This document shows positions 24,314-33,900 of a stretch of DNA of 64,000 bases, piece after piece. Position 1 is the stretch's first letter; every line of letters starts with the position of its first letter. The notes below the pieces were generated by a model that searched no databases, was not told the origin of the DNA, and saw only the letters and a list, made by a program, of their open reading frames with translations. The translations under genes and the position numbers were made by a program. The stretch is from JBCDJI01 sp964351865 (GTDB taxonomy: Bacteria; Verrucomicrobiota; Verrucomicrobiia; Methylacidiphilales; JBCBYL01): NCBI GenBank assembly GCA_964351865.1, contig CAYGPJ010000006.1, forward strand, positions 65,175-129,174, in the 5' to 3' direction.

Positions 24314-26038
24314 GTGTCAGCGACTCTCGAAAATAACACCAGCAAACTTGAAGAAGGCAAGCCATTGTCTTGTGAAGAATTGCTGGAACTCTTGCCCTCT
24401 CTTTCGGAAGTACCGAAAGGAGTGTTTAAAAAATTTGCAGAAGGTGCGGCGGCGTTGCGACACATCAAAAAGGGAGAAATCCTTTGCCGCGAGGGTGATT
24501 TTGGTTCTACCGCCTTTTATATCGTCTCAGGCAGCGTCGAGATCTGCATTGAGAATCCGCTGGCTCATGTTTCGACCCAACCGGAAAAGGGATCGGGATT
24601 ACTGGGGCAGGTTTTCTCCGGGATGCAGAGCTTTCTCAGCAGTGAACCGCGGTCGATTGATGATCTGATCGGACGTCGGAAGTTTATCCCCGTGGATGCC
24701 TCGGTGGATTTAAAGGTGGATGACCCTAAAGCGGTGCTGGGTCAGGGTGAGTTGTTCGGCGAAATGACCTGTCGCACGTTTATGCCGCGCTCGGCAACTG
24801 TTCGGGCCAGTGAAGACTGCGTCATCGTAGAGATGCTGCGGGTTATTTTGGATATGCTGGTGGGCACGCGCGATATTCAGGATGAGATCAAGATGACCAC
24901 CAAGGTAAAGGCCCCGACGTTCAAGGGGACTTCCTTCAAAGAGGAACTGGATCGTAAATACCGTGAACGCTCACTGAAAAACCATCTGGCCAGTGTTTCG
25001 CTATTCGAGGCACTGGATGACGCGTTTATTGAACAGTTGTGTCAGAATATTGAACTCAAGTCTTATCACAAAGGTGAAGTGATATGTCGTCAGGGGGATG
25101 CGGCTGACCGTTTTTATCTGATCCGGCAGGGGTTGGTGAAAGTATCCCAAGCCATGCCGGGCGGTGAAATGGTCAGAACCTATTTATGTCGCGGAGAATA
25201 TTTCGGTGAAATTGGTCTGATTCTCAAGAGCCCGCGCACGGCTTCTTGTATTGCGTCTGAAATGGTTGATCTGGTGGAAATCAGCTCAGATGACTTTGAC
25301 CAAATGCTGGAGCGGTTCCCGACGGTCAAGCAGCAGCTGACTGAGGTAGCAGACTCTCGTAAAAAGGCGCAGGAGGAATCCACCGTGAGTGCGCCGATCG
25401 CTGGTTCAACCTACTTGGAAGAAGCGCTGGATCAGGGATTACTCCAGGCTCAGAACCTGTTGATGATCGACTTGACCAAGTGCACCCGCTGTGATTTGTG
25501 CGTTCAGGCCTGTGGGGATGCGCATAACGGGGTAAGCCGTTTGTTACGCGATGGGTTACGCTACGAGAATTATCTGGTCGCGACCGCCTGCCGCTCTTGT
25601 CAGGATCCGTTGTGTATGACCCAGTGTCCGGTGGGATCGATTCGCCGTAAGGACAATCTGGAAATTATTATTGAAGACTGGTGTATCGGATGTTCCAAAT
25701 GTGCCGACCTATGTCCCTACGGGAATATCAACATGCAGAGCATGCAGGAGGAAGAGCCGAAAGAACCTCGCAACTGGTTTAAGCGCCAGCAGCAACCGGA
25801 AGCAGGCGGCGATGAAGTCACCAAGGCCGCACCCAAGCGGAAAGCCAAGTCGGTTAAAGCGACGACCTGTGACCTTTGTACTGAAATGACCATGCCGAGC
25901 TGTGTTTATGCCTGTCCGCACGATGCGGCCATGCGCGTGAATCCGGTTGAATTCTTTTCCAAGAAAATGCCCAACCTGAAAGACTTCCTGTATGACGCCC
26001 ACAAGGGAAAACAAGTCAATATGAGGACGACGCACTAG
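24314..26038 (+). CDS. Fusion of two cyclic-nucleotide-binding domains with a four-cluster ferredoxin domain
   Basis: 574 residues from a GTG start. Residues about 36-190 and 228-345 are cNMP-binding (CRP-like effector) domains. The second has a full phosphate-binding cassette, YFGEIGLILKSPRTAS; the first has LFGEMTCRTFMPRSAT and an insertion. Residues about 395-550 hold cysteine sets CTRCDLCVQAC, CRSCQDPLCMTQCP, CIGCSKCADLCP and CDLCTEMTMPSCVYACP, as in the HybA/DmsB/NrfC electron-transfer subunits with four [4Fe-4S] clusters. No DNA-binding helix-turn-helix and no Tat signal are present, so it is a cytoplasmic redox protein. It is the first gene of the run. The likely role is to receive cytoplasmic electrons under nucleotide control and pass them to the next membrane protein; this is inference. 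Confidence 0.88.
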   Translation: MSATLENNTSKLEEGKPLSCEELLELLPSLSEVPKGVFKKFAEGAAALRHIKKGEILCREGDFGSTAFYIVSGSVEICIENPLAHVSTQPEKGSGLLGQVFSGMQSFLSSEPRSIDDLIGRRKFIPVDASVDLKVDDPKAVLGQGELFGEMTCRTFMPRSATVRASEDCVIVEMLRVILDMLVGTRDIQDEIKMTTKVKAPTFKGTSFKEELDRKYRERSLKNHLASVSLFEALDDAFIEQLCQNIELKSYHKGEVICRQGDAADRFYLIRQGLVKVSQAMPGGEMVRTYLCRGEYFGEIGLILKSPRTASCIASEMVDLVEISSDDFDQMLERFPTVKQQLTEVADSRKKAQEESTVSAPIAGSTYLEEALDQGLLQAQNLLMIDLTKCTRCDLCVQACGDAHNGVSRLLRDGLRYENYLVATACRSCQDPLCMTQCPVGSIRRKDNLEIIIEDWCIGCSKCADLCPYGNINMQSMQEEEPKEPRNWFKRQQQPEAGGDEVTKAAPKRKAKSVKATTCDLCTEMTMPSCVYACPHDAAMRVNPVEFFSKKMPNLKDFLYDAHKGKQVNMRTTH

Positions 26039-26063
26039 GCGTGCTGCTGTCGATTTACGAGTT

Positions 26064-26969
26064 ATGATTATTGATAAATCACATCGCAGTTGGGCTGTTA
26101 TTACCGTCGTGGTCTCTGTCATCATTGCGGCAGGGTATTATTTGAGTTTTGGTAAGGCGGACGGCGGTTACTTGCATGAAAGTGTCGGGGGCAGTGCGCT
26201 GGGGCTGATCTATGGAATTCTGGCCCTGCTCATTTTTGTCTTTGCCGCGTTACTGGGCTGGCGCAGGAATCATCCGGCCTTGCGGGTGGGGCGGATGCAG
26301 TTCTGGATGAAGGGACACATCTGGTTCACGGTGATCTCCATTCCGCTGGTGGTGTTTCATTCCGGATTCTATTGGGGTTCTCCGATGACTCAGTTGCTGA
26401 TGTGGACTTATTGGATTGTAATGATCAGTGGATTTATCGGCTTGGGGATCCAGCACATCTTACCGCGTATCATGTTCCAACGTTTAAAAACCGAAGTGGT
26501 TTTCGAACAAATTCCTTACCTCAGGGAGCAGTTGGTGGCGGGTGCTGAAGCGATCCTGAAAAAACTTCAACCTGAGCCCGCGCCTGCTCCAGAGCCGAAA
26601 GAGCCTGAAGCAGGGGAAGACCCCGAGCCTGTTGCGGAGCCGGAACCGGTCGTGCTGCCGGAGCGAGCAGTGCAAATTTTGGAAGAGCAGATCATTCCTT
26701 ATCTGAAATTAAATAACGGCAGAAAGCATTCTCTCAACGACAAGCAGACCGCCTACGATTTGTTTCAGGTCATGAAACTGCAGACTGAAGACCAGTGGCA
26801 TGAATCTATTTTCGAACTCGAAGCGATGGTAGAGGAGCGCCGTCAGTTGGATCGCCAGACTCAGTTGCAGCATTGGCTGCATTTTTGGCTGTTCTTCCAT
26901 GGCCCTGTATCTTTATTTTTATTGCTGTTAACCCTGTGGCACGCCGGAGTGTCTCTACTGAATTACTAG
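26064..26969 (+). CDS. Membrane protein with paired histidines, likely b-type heme electron carrier
   Basis: 301 residues. Four hydrophobic helices lie in the first 150 residues and one is near the C-terminus. Histidines sit in or near the membrane segments (GHIWFTV, VFHSGFYWG, GLGIQHIL, LHFWLFFHGPV, LTLWHAGV), as in di-heme cytochrome b-like subunits of NarI/PhsC type. A soluble loop between them carries a Pro/Glu-rich stretch (PEPAPAPEPKEPEAGEDPEP). It follows the Fe-S fusion gene by 25 bp and precedes a decaheme cytochrome, so it is well placed to carry electrons across the inner membrane. I do not recognise a named family. Confidence 0.72.
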   Translation: MIIDKSHRSWAVITVVVSVIIAAGYYLSFGKADGGYLHESVGGSALGLIYGILALLIFVFAALLGWRRNHPALRVGRMQFWMKGHIWFTVISIPLVVFHSGFYWGSPMTQLLMWTYWIVMISGFIGLGIQHILPRIMFQRLKTEVVFEQIPYLREQLVAGAEAILKKLQPEPAPAPEPKEPEAGEDPEPVAEPEPVVLPERAVQILEEQIIPYLKLNNGRKHSLNDKQTAYDLFQVMKLQTEDQWHESIFELEAMVEERRQLDRQTQLQHWLHFWLFFHGPVSLFLLLLTLWHAGVSLLNY

Positions 26970-26978
26970 ATTTTACCG

Positions 26979-28430
26979 ATGAGTACTCCGAAACGCAGTC
27001 TGAAACAACTCGCCCAGCGCTACAGTGGCAATCTTGATTACTTCAAGAAATCGCATTATCTGCGTGAGTTCCGCTGGCGTGCATTATTTGGAATCGTGAT
27101 GCTGGCATTGCTGGGAATCGCGCTGATGGTGTTATGGGACTATGTCAGTCCAGAGAATTCCAGAAGTAAGGAAATCGTGAATTCTTTCTATAACCCCGGC
27201 CCCATTTCCCAGGCGCATGCTTCATTCGCCATGGATTGTACCAAGTGCCACCAGGAAGCCAATCGCCTGGTTCAGGGAAACATCGAACATTCGCCCGTCG
27301 ATTCCGCCTGTATGTCCTGCCATGAGGGATATGAACTTCACCAACCGAATTCTCCGCGTCAGCATTCCTGCACCGCCTGTCACCATGAGCACGTCACCGC
27401 CGGACCGATGAAGCCGGTCAACAGTGCCAACTGTGCTTCCTGTCACGCCTCCGAGACGATCATGGCTGAGGCTGCCGCCAAAGGGATGGGAATCCCAGCA
27501 CACGCCTTTGACTTCACCGCGGATGACGGAATGAAATACTTCAAGCCCGAGCGTCCGGCCGAGGGTTATACCCAAGCCTTTCATGCCTTTGATGATGGAC
27601 ACCCGGCGTTCCAGATTCATCGCGATCAACTGAAAGATCCCAACAGTCTGAAGTTTAATCACCAAGTTCATATGACGGGTGATTCCATTCCTGAACTGAA
27701 CGGCCAACCATTGAATTGCATGGATTGCCACGTGCCGGATGCCTCTGGTGCCTACATGCAACCGATGACCTACGAAGCGAATTGTCAGTCCTGCCACTCA
27801 CTGCAGTTTGACCCACGCAATCCGGGCATGGAAGTGCCGCATGGTGATGCCGATGCGGTGATGGCCTATCTCAGCAGTCTGTCGCTCCAATACGAAAAAG
27901 AAGCCAAAAAGCAGGGCATGAAAGATTCACGGGAGATTCTCTCTTTTGTGCAGACGCAGATGATTGCGATGAAACAGGAACTGCGGAACGGCGCCAGCCT
28001 GGAAGAGCGGGTCTATTTCTCCGGGTCGGAACAAGCGGATCCGCTGGAGATAGCCGGCGGACGAAACGCCAGAAACTCTGAATATGCCGGATGTATCTAT
28101 TGCCACGATGTGACGCGTTCGGACACGCGCGTCCCACAGGTAACGGCGCCGGAAATCCCGGATCGCTGGATGGGGCAAAGTCGCTTCGATCACTCTCGGC
28201 ACAAACAAATGGCATGTACCGAATGCCACAGCGTGGATAACAGTGAGTTGACTTCCGATATCCTGATGCCGACTATCGAGAGCTGCCAGAAGTGTCACAG
28301 CCAGCAAGGTAAAGTCGTCAGTAGTTGCCAGACTTGTCACGGCTATCATGCACCACCAAGTTCCGCTGGCGCTGAATATTGGAAAGAACTGGCAAAAGAA
28401 ATGCAGCTCGATACTGATACCGCGAAATAG
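26979..28430 (+). CDS. Membrane-anchored decaheme cytochrome c (cytochrome c3-like)
   Basis: 483 residues. One N-terminal helix (ALFGIVMLALLGIALMVLWDY) anchors it, and the rest is periplasmic. Ten CXXCH sites are seen: CTKCH, CMSCH, CTACH, CASCH, CMDCH, CQSCH, CIYCH, CTECH, CQKCH and CQTCH, many followed by extra histidines (HHEH) suited to bis-His ligation. The segment FNHQVHMTGDSIPELNGQPL before CMDCH is typical of class III-like multiheme proteins. It sits 9 bp after the membrane protein gene and 5 bp before the barrel gene. It probably takes electrons from the inner membrane into the periplasm. Confidence 0.9.
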   Translation: MSTPKRSLKQLAQRYSGNLDYFKKSHYLREFRWRALFGIVMLALLGIALMVLWDYVSPENSRSKEIVNSFYNPGPISQAHASFAMDCTKCHQEANRLVQGNIEHSPVDSACMSCHEGYELHQPNSPRQHSCTACHHEHVTAGPMKPVNSANCASCHASETIMAEAAAKGMGIPAHAFDFTADDGMKYFKPERPAEGYTQAFHAFDDGHPAFQIHRDQLKDPNSLKFNHQVHMTGDSIPELNGQPLNCMDCHVPDASGAYMQPMTYEANCQSCHSLQFDPRNPGMEVPHGDADAVMAYLSSLSLQYEKEAKKQGMKDSREILSFVQTQMIAMKQELRNGASLEERVYFSGSEQADPLEIAGGRNARNSEYAGCIYCHDVTRSDTRVPQVTAPEIPDRWMGQSRFDHSRHKQMACTECHSVDNSELTSDILMPTIESCQKCHSQQGKVVSSCQTCHGYHAPPSSAGAEYWKELAKEMQLDTDTAK

Positions 28431-28435
28431 ATTTT

Positions 28436-30925
28436 ATGGTAAGGAAAAGACAGTCTAGCTCAGAGATCAGACCATGGTTGTGGTTACTGGTGGCTGGTAG
28501 CGTACTGGTTTCCGGTTGCTCATCTCAGAAAGATGATGAGCAAAGCGAAGTTGCAGAAACTGAAAAAGCGGTGAAGGTGGCCATTGAAGAGACGGCTGGA
28601 GTTGCAGAGGAGACCGAAGAAGAAAAGCGGATACGCAATATGAATCGTTCTGAGATTCAGAACTGGATGCAGCAAAATTTAAAGCCGATCAACGATGGAG
28701 AAGCTGCACCCGCACCTATAGATGATGCCACTTTGCTACCGGGTGCGCCAACTTCTGTAGTAATACCTGACTACCGCACTCTGGACTCCGGTATTGGAGG
28801 GAAACCTGAAAATAGGGAGCCGGCAGGTGATGGGGCCACGGATACGGAATCGGATCCCGAGGAAGACGAGACGGCAAATACGACTCAGCCAGTGGTTTCT
28901 GAAAATCCGTTCTGGCTGGCGGCAGATAAAGTGTTCAACCCGGACCCCGGAGCGTATGCAGGCAAGCAGGTGCCAGAAAATATTTTGTCGCAACCTGTCC
29001 CGGAGGTGCCCGATTTCGGATTAGAAGACCTGCCGGAACCCTTAAGTAAACGGGGTGAAAAGGCGACGATCAATAAACGTAAAATGCCGAAATTTTCTAA
29101 CCGAAATTCCTATCCACAAAATGATACTTATCCCTTGCCCAACCACACCGAAGTGGTTCGAAGCCGCTGGGATGAGCGCTATAAACAGCAAGCCCGCTAC
29201 CCCGATCCGGAGACCGCTGAAACACCGTTTCAGGATCAACTGCCTTACATCTGGCACCCCTACGAGCAAAGTATTCTGAAAGGCGATGTGCCGCTGATTG
29301 GTGAGGATGTTTTTGTTCGTCTGACGGCCGGATCGCTCACGGTTTTAGAAACCCAGCGGGTGCCGACCCCGAGTGGTATCAGTGGTGCCCGCCCGGATAA
29401 TGCGGATTTCTTTGGAGATGGAGACTCGTTCTTCGTGCAGGATAACACCTTTCTGCGCATCGATATCTTTCAGGGGGAGACGGAAGTCTTTAAGCCGCCA
29501 CTCTGGAGACTGACCTTGCAACCGGTCTACAACGTCAACTATTTCGAAACTACCGAGACGGGAGCATTACAACCGGATCCGCGCGGAGATGAGACGGTGA
29601 AAGTCGCTCCTGTTATTCCCGCTGCTGCGGCGTTTAATCCGGCAACGTTCAGCCGCGCCATCGCTTTAGCACAGCAAAATGCAATTCTGGAACCGGCTCC
29701 GACTGAGTACGAAGAAAAGGTTGTCACGCGGACTCGTCAACAGTTGACGCTCCAGGAGGGTTTTCTGGAAGTAAGGTTGGCGGAGTACAGCAGCACTTAT
29801 GATTTTGTGAGTGCTCGTGGTGGGCTGCAGCTTTTCAACAGTGATTTCCGTGGGCTGGTATTCAATGACACGAACCTCGGTTACCGGATCTTCGGAACGG
29901 CCGAAAACAACCTGTGGAACTACAACCTCGCTTACTTTGACCTGCGCGAGAAGAATACCAATTCCGAGCTAAATACCCTCAATGACCGGGATCAGGATGT
30001 CTTTATCGCCAACTTGTTCCGACAGGATTTCATCTGGCCGGGCTATGCCGTGAACTTCAGCGGAATTGTAAATATGGACAGCGGCAACCGCCACTACGAT
30101 GGAAACGGATTTCTGGCCCGACCCAACCCAGTCGGGCAGTTGGACGATAATGCCGATCACGAGGTGCGTTCTTATTACCTCGGCTTCAGTGGAGAGGGGA
30201 AATTTGGACGTGTGAATATTTCACATTCCTTTTATCAGGCTTTCGGAACCGACGAGTTCAACGGTTACTCCAACAAAGAAGTCGAAATCAATGCACAACA
30301 GGCGCACGTGGAAGTTTCTTATGACCGCGACTGGATCCGATATAAAGCGACGCTTTTCTATGCCTCGGGTGATGCCGATCCTAATGACGGCCAGGCCAAT
30401 GGCTTCGACAGCGTGTTGGATAACCCGAACCTGATTGGAGGGCCATTCAGTTACTGGGTGCGGCAAGGCTTTAACCTCGGCGGCACCTCCGCCCGCCTCA
30501 AGCAACGCAACAGCCTGATCCCGAATCTACGCAGCAGTAAATTCGAGGGACAATCCAACTTCGTTAACCCCGGAGTCATGATCGTCGGTCTTGGAACGGA
30601 TATCGAGCTGACGACTGAAACCCGGCTCTTTTTTAACGCTAACTATATCCGTTTGGTGGAAACCGCGGGGTTAAAACAAACGTTGTTCACCGATGAGATC
30701 AATAACGAACTCGGTTACGACATCAGCCTCGGGATCATCGCTCGTCCGTTGTTGAATGATAACGTTGTCATTACTGCCGGGATCGGCGTCTTCCTGCCCG
30801 CGAAAGGCTACCAGGATATTTATGGCCAGAACGCCGAGAAAGTTCCCACTTACGACGGGAATGACGTCGTGGAATACGAAAATTTGCTCTACAGCGGATT
30901 TGTGCAGTTAACCTTGGCCTGGTAA
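28436..30925 (+). CDS. Outer-membrane beta-barrel lipoprotein of the electron-transfer cluster
   Basis: 829 residues. The N-terminus has a lipoprotein signal (VLVSGCSSQ, Cys near residue 28), then about 250 low-complexity acidic and Pro-rich residues. From about residue 280 it consists of alternating hydrophobic strands (LWRLTLQPVYNVNYFE, NLWNYNLAYFDLREKN, YAVNFSGIVNMDS) and ends LYSGFVQLTLAW, with a terminal aromatic as in outer-membrane barrels. The position between two decaheme genes recalls porin-cytochrome conduits such as MtrB-type complexes, but no sequence motif of MtrB was recognised. It may also have a scaffold role. Confidence 0.72.
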   Translation: MVRKRQSSSEIRPWLWLLVAGSVLVSGCSSQKDDEQSEVAETEKAVKVAIEETAGVAEETEEEKRIRNMNRSEIQNWMQQNLKPINDGEAAPAPIDDATLLPGAPTSVVIPDYRTLDSGIGGKPENREPAGDGATDTESDPEEDETANTTQPVVSENPFWLAADKVFNPDPGAYAGKQVPENILSQPVPEVPDFGLEDLPEPLSKRGEKATINKRKMPKFSNRNSYPQNDTYPLPNHTEVVRSRWDERYKQQARYPDPETAETPFQDQLPYIWHPYEQSILKGDVPLIGEDVFVRLTAGSLTVLETQRVPTPSGISGARPDNADFFGDGDSFFVQDNTFLRIDIFQGETEVFKPPLWRLTLQPVYNVNYFETTETGALQPDPRGDETVKVAPVIPAAAAFNPATFSRAIALAQQNAILEPAPTEYEEKVVTRTRQQLTLQEGFLEVRLAEYSSTYDFVSARGGLQLFNSDFRGLVFNDTNLGYRIFGTAENNLWNYNLAYFDLREKNTNSELNTLNDRDQDVFIANLFRQDFIWPGYAVNFSGIVNMDSGNRHYDGNGFLARPNPVGQLDDNADHEVRSYYLGFSGEGKFGRVNISHSFYQAFGTDEFNGYSNKEVEINAQQAHVEVSYDRDWIRYKATLFYASGDADPNDGQANGFDSVLDNPNLIGGPFSYWVRQGFNLGGTSARLKQRNSLIPNLRSSKFEGQSNFVNPGVMIVGLGTDIELTTETRLFFNANYIRLVETAGLKQTLFTDEINNELGYDISLGIIARPLLNDNVVITAGIGVFLPAKGYQDIYGQNAEKVPTYDGNDVVEYENLLYSGFVQLTLAW

Positions 30926-30931
30926 AAAGTG

Positions 30932-33900
30932 ATGGAGAACTGGTTTAAATATGTTGTTGGAGGAGCTGCACTCTCGATTTTGGGGATATCTCTATCCGTG
31001 TTGCACTCGCAAACTGGCTATGAGGCATCCGGTCCGGAAACGGCGGCTGCTTTGATTAAACCCGTTACTGCTGAATTACCTGAACCCAACTTAATCGACC
31101 AGACACCGCAGCAGGCCATGGCCAAGAGTGAGGGTTGTCTGCAATGTCACGAAGGTGTTGAAAAGATGCACACCTCTCCAGCGGTGGTACTGGGATGTAT
31201 TGACTGTCATGGTGGAAATCCAGCCAAAGATATTACGAAGGAAGAAGCGCACATTCATCCTAATCATCCTGAGTTCTGGAAAACCTCGGCTAATCCAGTG
31301 GATTCCAGCGTTTTGTTGAACCACGAATCTCCGGAATTTATCCGGTTTGTCAATCCGGGTGATCTGCGGGTGGCCTCTCAATCCTGCGGAGAATGCCATC
31401 AGGACATTATTGATCGGGTAGGGCATAGCATGATGAATCATGGCGCAATGCTCTGGGGGGCGGCGCTTTATAACAATGGTGCCTATCACGAGAAAAATTA
31501 CACTTTTGGACAAGCCTACGGGCCACATGGTGAAGCGCTGGTATTGAAAAATCCAACCCCGGTTACCGACGAAATGCGCGCCCGCGGGATATTGGAAGAA
31601 CTCAGACCTTTACCTCGCTTCCAGTTCAGTCAGATCGGAAACACGTTGCGTATTTTTGAAAAAGGTGGGGAGCGTTTGATCGAAGTAGGTAACCCCAACC
31701 CTTTTGAACCGCCGGGACGCCCGATCCGCCGTCTATCCGAGCGTGGACTTGGAACGGGCAACCGAACGGATCCGGTTTTCCTCGGCCTGCAGAAAACCCG
31801 CTTGCACGATCCGCTGCTCGGGTTCATGGGATCGAACGAGCATCCGGGCGATTACCGCTCCAGCGGTTGCACCGCCTGTCACGTCGTCTATGCCAACGAT
31901 CGCTCACCGAGCCATTCCGCATGGTATGCCAAATACGGTCATCAGGGGTTGTCGTATTCCGAAGATAAAACCATTCCCAAAAATGAACGCGGTCATCCGA
32001 TCAAGCACCAGTTTACCCGCTCGATTCCTTCCAGTCAGTGCATGAATTGTCATATGCACCAAGGGAATCTCTTCGTGAATTCTTACCTCGGTTACACCTG
32101 GTGGGATCAGGAAACGGATGGCGAACACATGTATCCGAAGGAAGCCAGGAATCCGACGGCCAATGACATTGCGCGATCGGTGCGTAAAAACCCGTCCGAA
32201 GCATCTGCGCGCGGCCTATGGACGGATCTGGAGTTTCTCGAAAAGGTTTCCGAGCTAAATCCGAAGTTGAATCACACCCAATTCGCAGATTATCACGGCC
32301 ATGGATGGGTGTTCCGGGCGGTCTTTAAGAAGGACCGTAAAGGTGAATTACTTGATCTCAAAGACAAGGTCATCCCGCACGACGATCCGGAAAAATTTGC
32401 GAAAGCGATTCACCTTAAAGACATTCACCTCGAAAAGGGGATGCAATGTTCGGACTGTCACTTTGAAGTGGATGTGCACGGCGACGGTAATCTCTACGGA
32501 GAAGCTCGTAACGCCACCACGATTGAGTGTCGCGATTGCCATGGCACGACGACCGAACGTCCCCCCCTCATCACCTCCGGCAATGGTGGTCAGATCGATC
32601 TGAACGAGAGCTCCACTCCGTGGGGGCCACGCTTTTACTGGGAGGGAGATGATCTTTTCCAGCGTTCGATCATGTCGCCGGATGTGACTTGGGAAGTTCC
32701 GCAAACCGTGGACACCATGAATCCGGGTTCCCGTCACTACAATGCCAAGTCCGCTTACGCCAAGACGATCCAGCGCGATGGCGAAACGTGGGGTGACGTG
32801 CCGGAAGATGAGGAGACCCGCCGCGCGGCACTCGCCCACAACCACGAAGATATCAATTGTCAGGTCTGTCACAGTTCGTGGGCGACCAGTTGTTTCGGCT
32901 GCCACTTGCCGTTGAAGAACAACAATTATACCCCAACCAATAAATTCGAAGGAACCGTCTCGCGTTTTTACACCTCCTACAACCCGCAAGTGGTGCGCGA
33001 CGATGTCTTCATGCTGGGGCTGGATGGAACGGTAAAAGATAATCAGTTGTCCGTCATCCGCTCTTCCAGTGCGGTGGTGGTAAGTTCACAGAACAACAAC
33101 CGGGAATGGATTTACGCCCAGCAGCAGACGGTTTCCGCCGAAGGATACAGCGGACAGGCATTCAACCCGCATTTTGCCCATACCACCAGCGGCGTCGGCA
33201 CCACCAAGAATTGCACGGACTGTCACCTCTCCAAAGACAACGATAACAACGCCATTATGACTCAATTACTAGGCTTTGGCACCGGCACCGTCAACTTCTT
33301 CAGTCGTTACGCCTACATCGGTGTTTACGACAAAGGCGTCTATGCTATCCCGTGGACGGAACGGGAAGAACCGCAAGCCGCCATTGGAAGTGACTTCCAT
33401 CGCATTGCCTATCCGGATCGTTTCCAGCGACATCTTGATCGGGGTAAGAAATACTCGGAAGCCCATCACCATCACGGGCATGATACGCTCAAGCAGATCG
33501 CCAATACCATCAGTGGTCAGCATGCCAAGATCGTGGATGTTCAGCGACGGGGTGAATTCCTTTACACCGCAGCCGGGCCCGGAGGATTTGAGATCGTGGA
33601 TATCGCGAATATCGACAATAAGGGCTTCGCCGAACGTATCGTTACCGCACCGTTTGCTCCTTTGGGTTGGAAAACTTACGTGAAAACCGAATACGCCACC
33701 GCGGTCGTTCTGCCCAGTACCTTGGCCAACGATCCGGCCCGAGTGCGTTACCCCGAAAACCAGGAACAGCCGATTCATATGCTCTATGCTTACGCCTATG
33801 TCATGGATAAATATGAAGGCCTGATCATGGTGAACGTCGCCACCTTACTGGATGGCAACCCGCGCAATAACTTCCTCAAACGCGACATCGTATTCAATCC

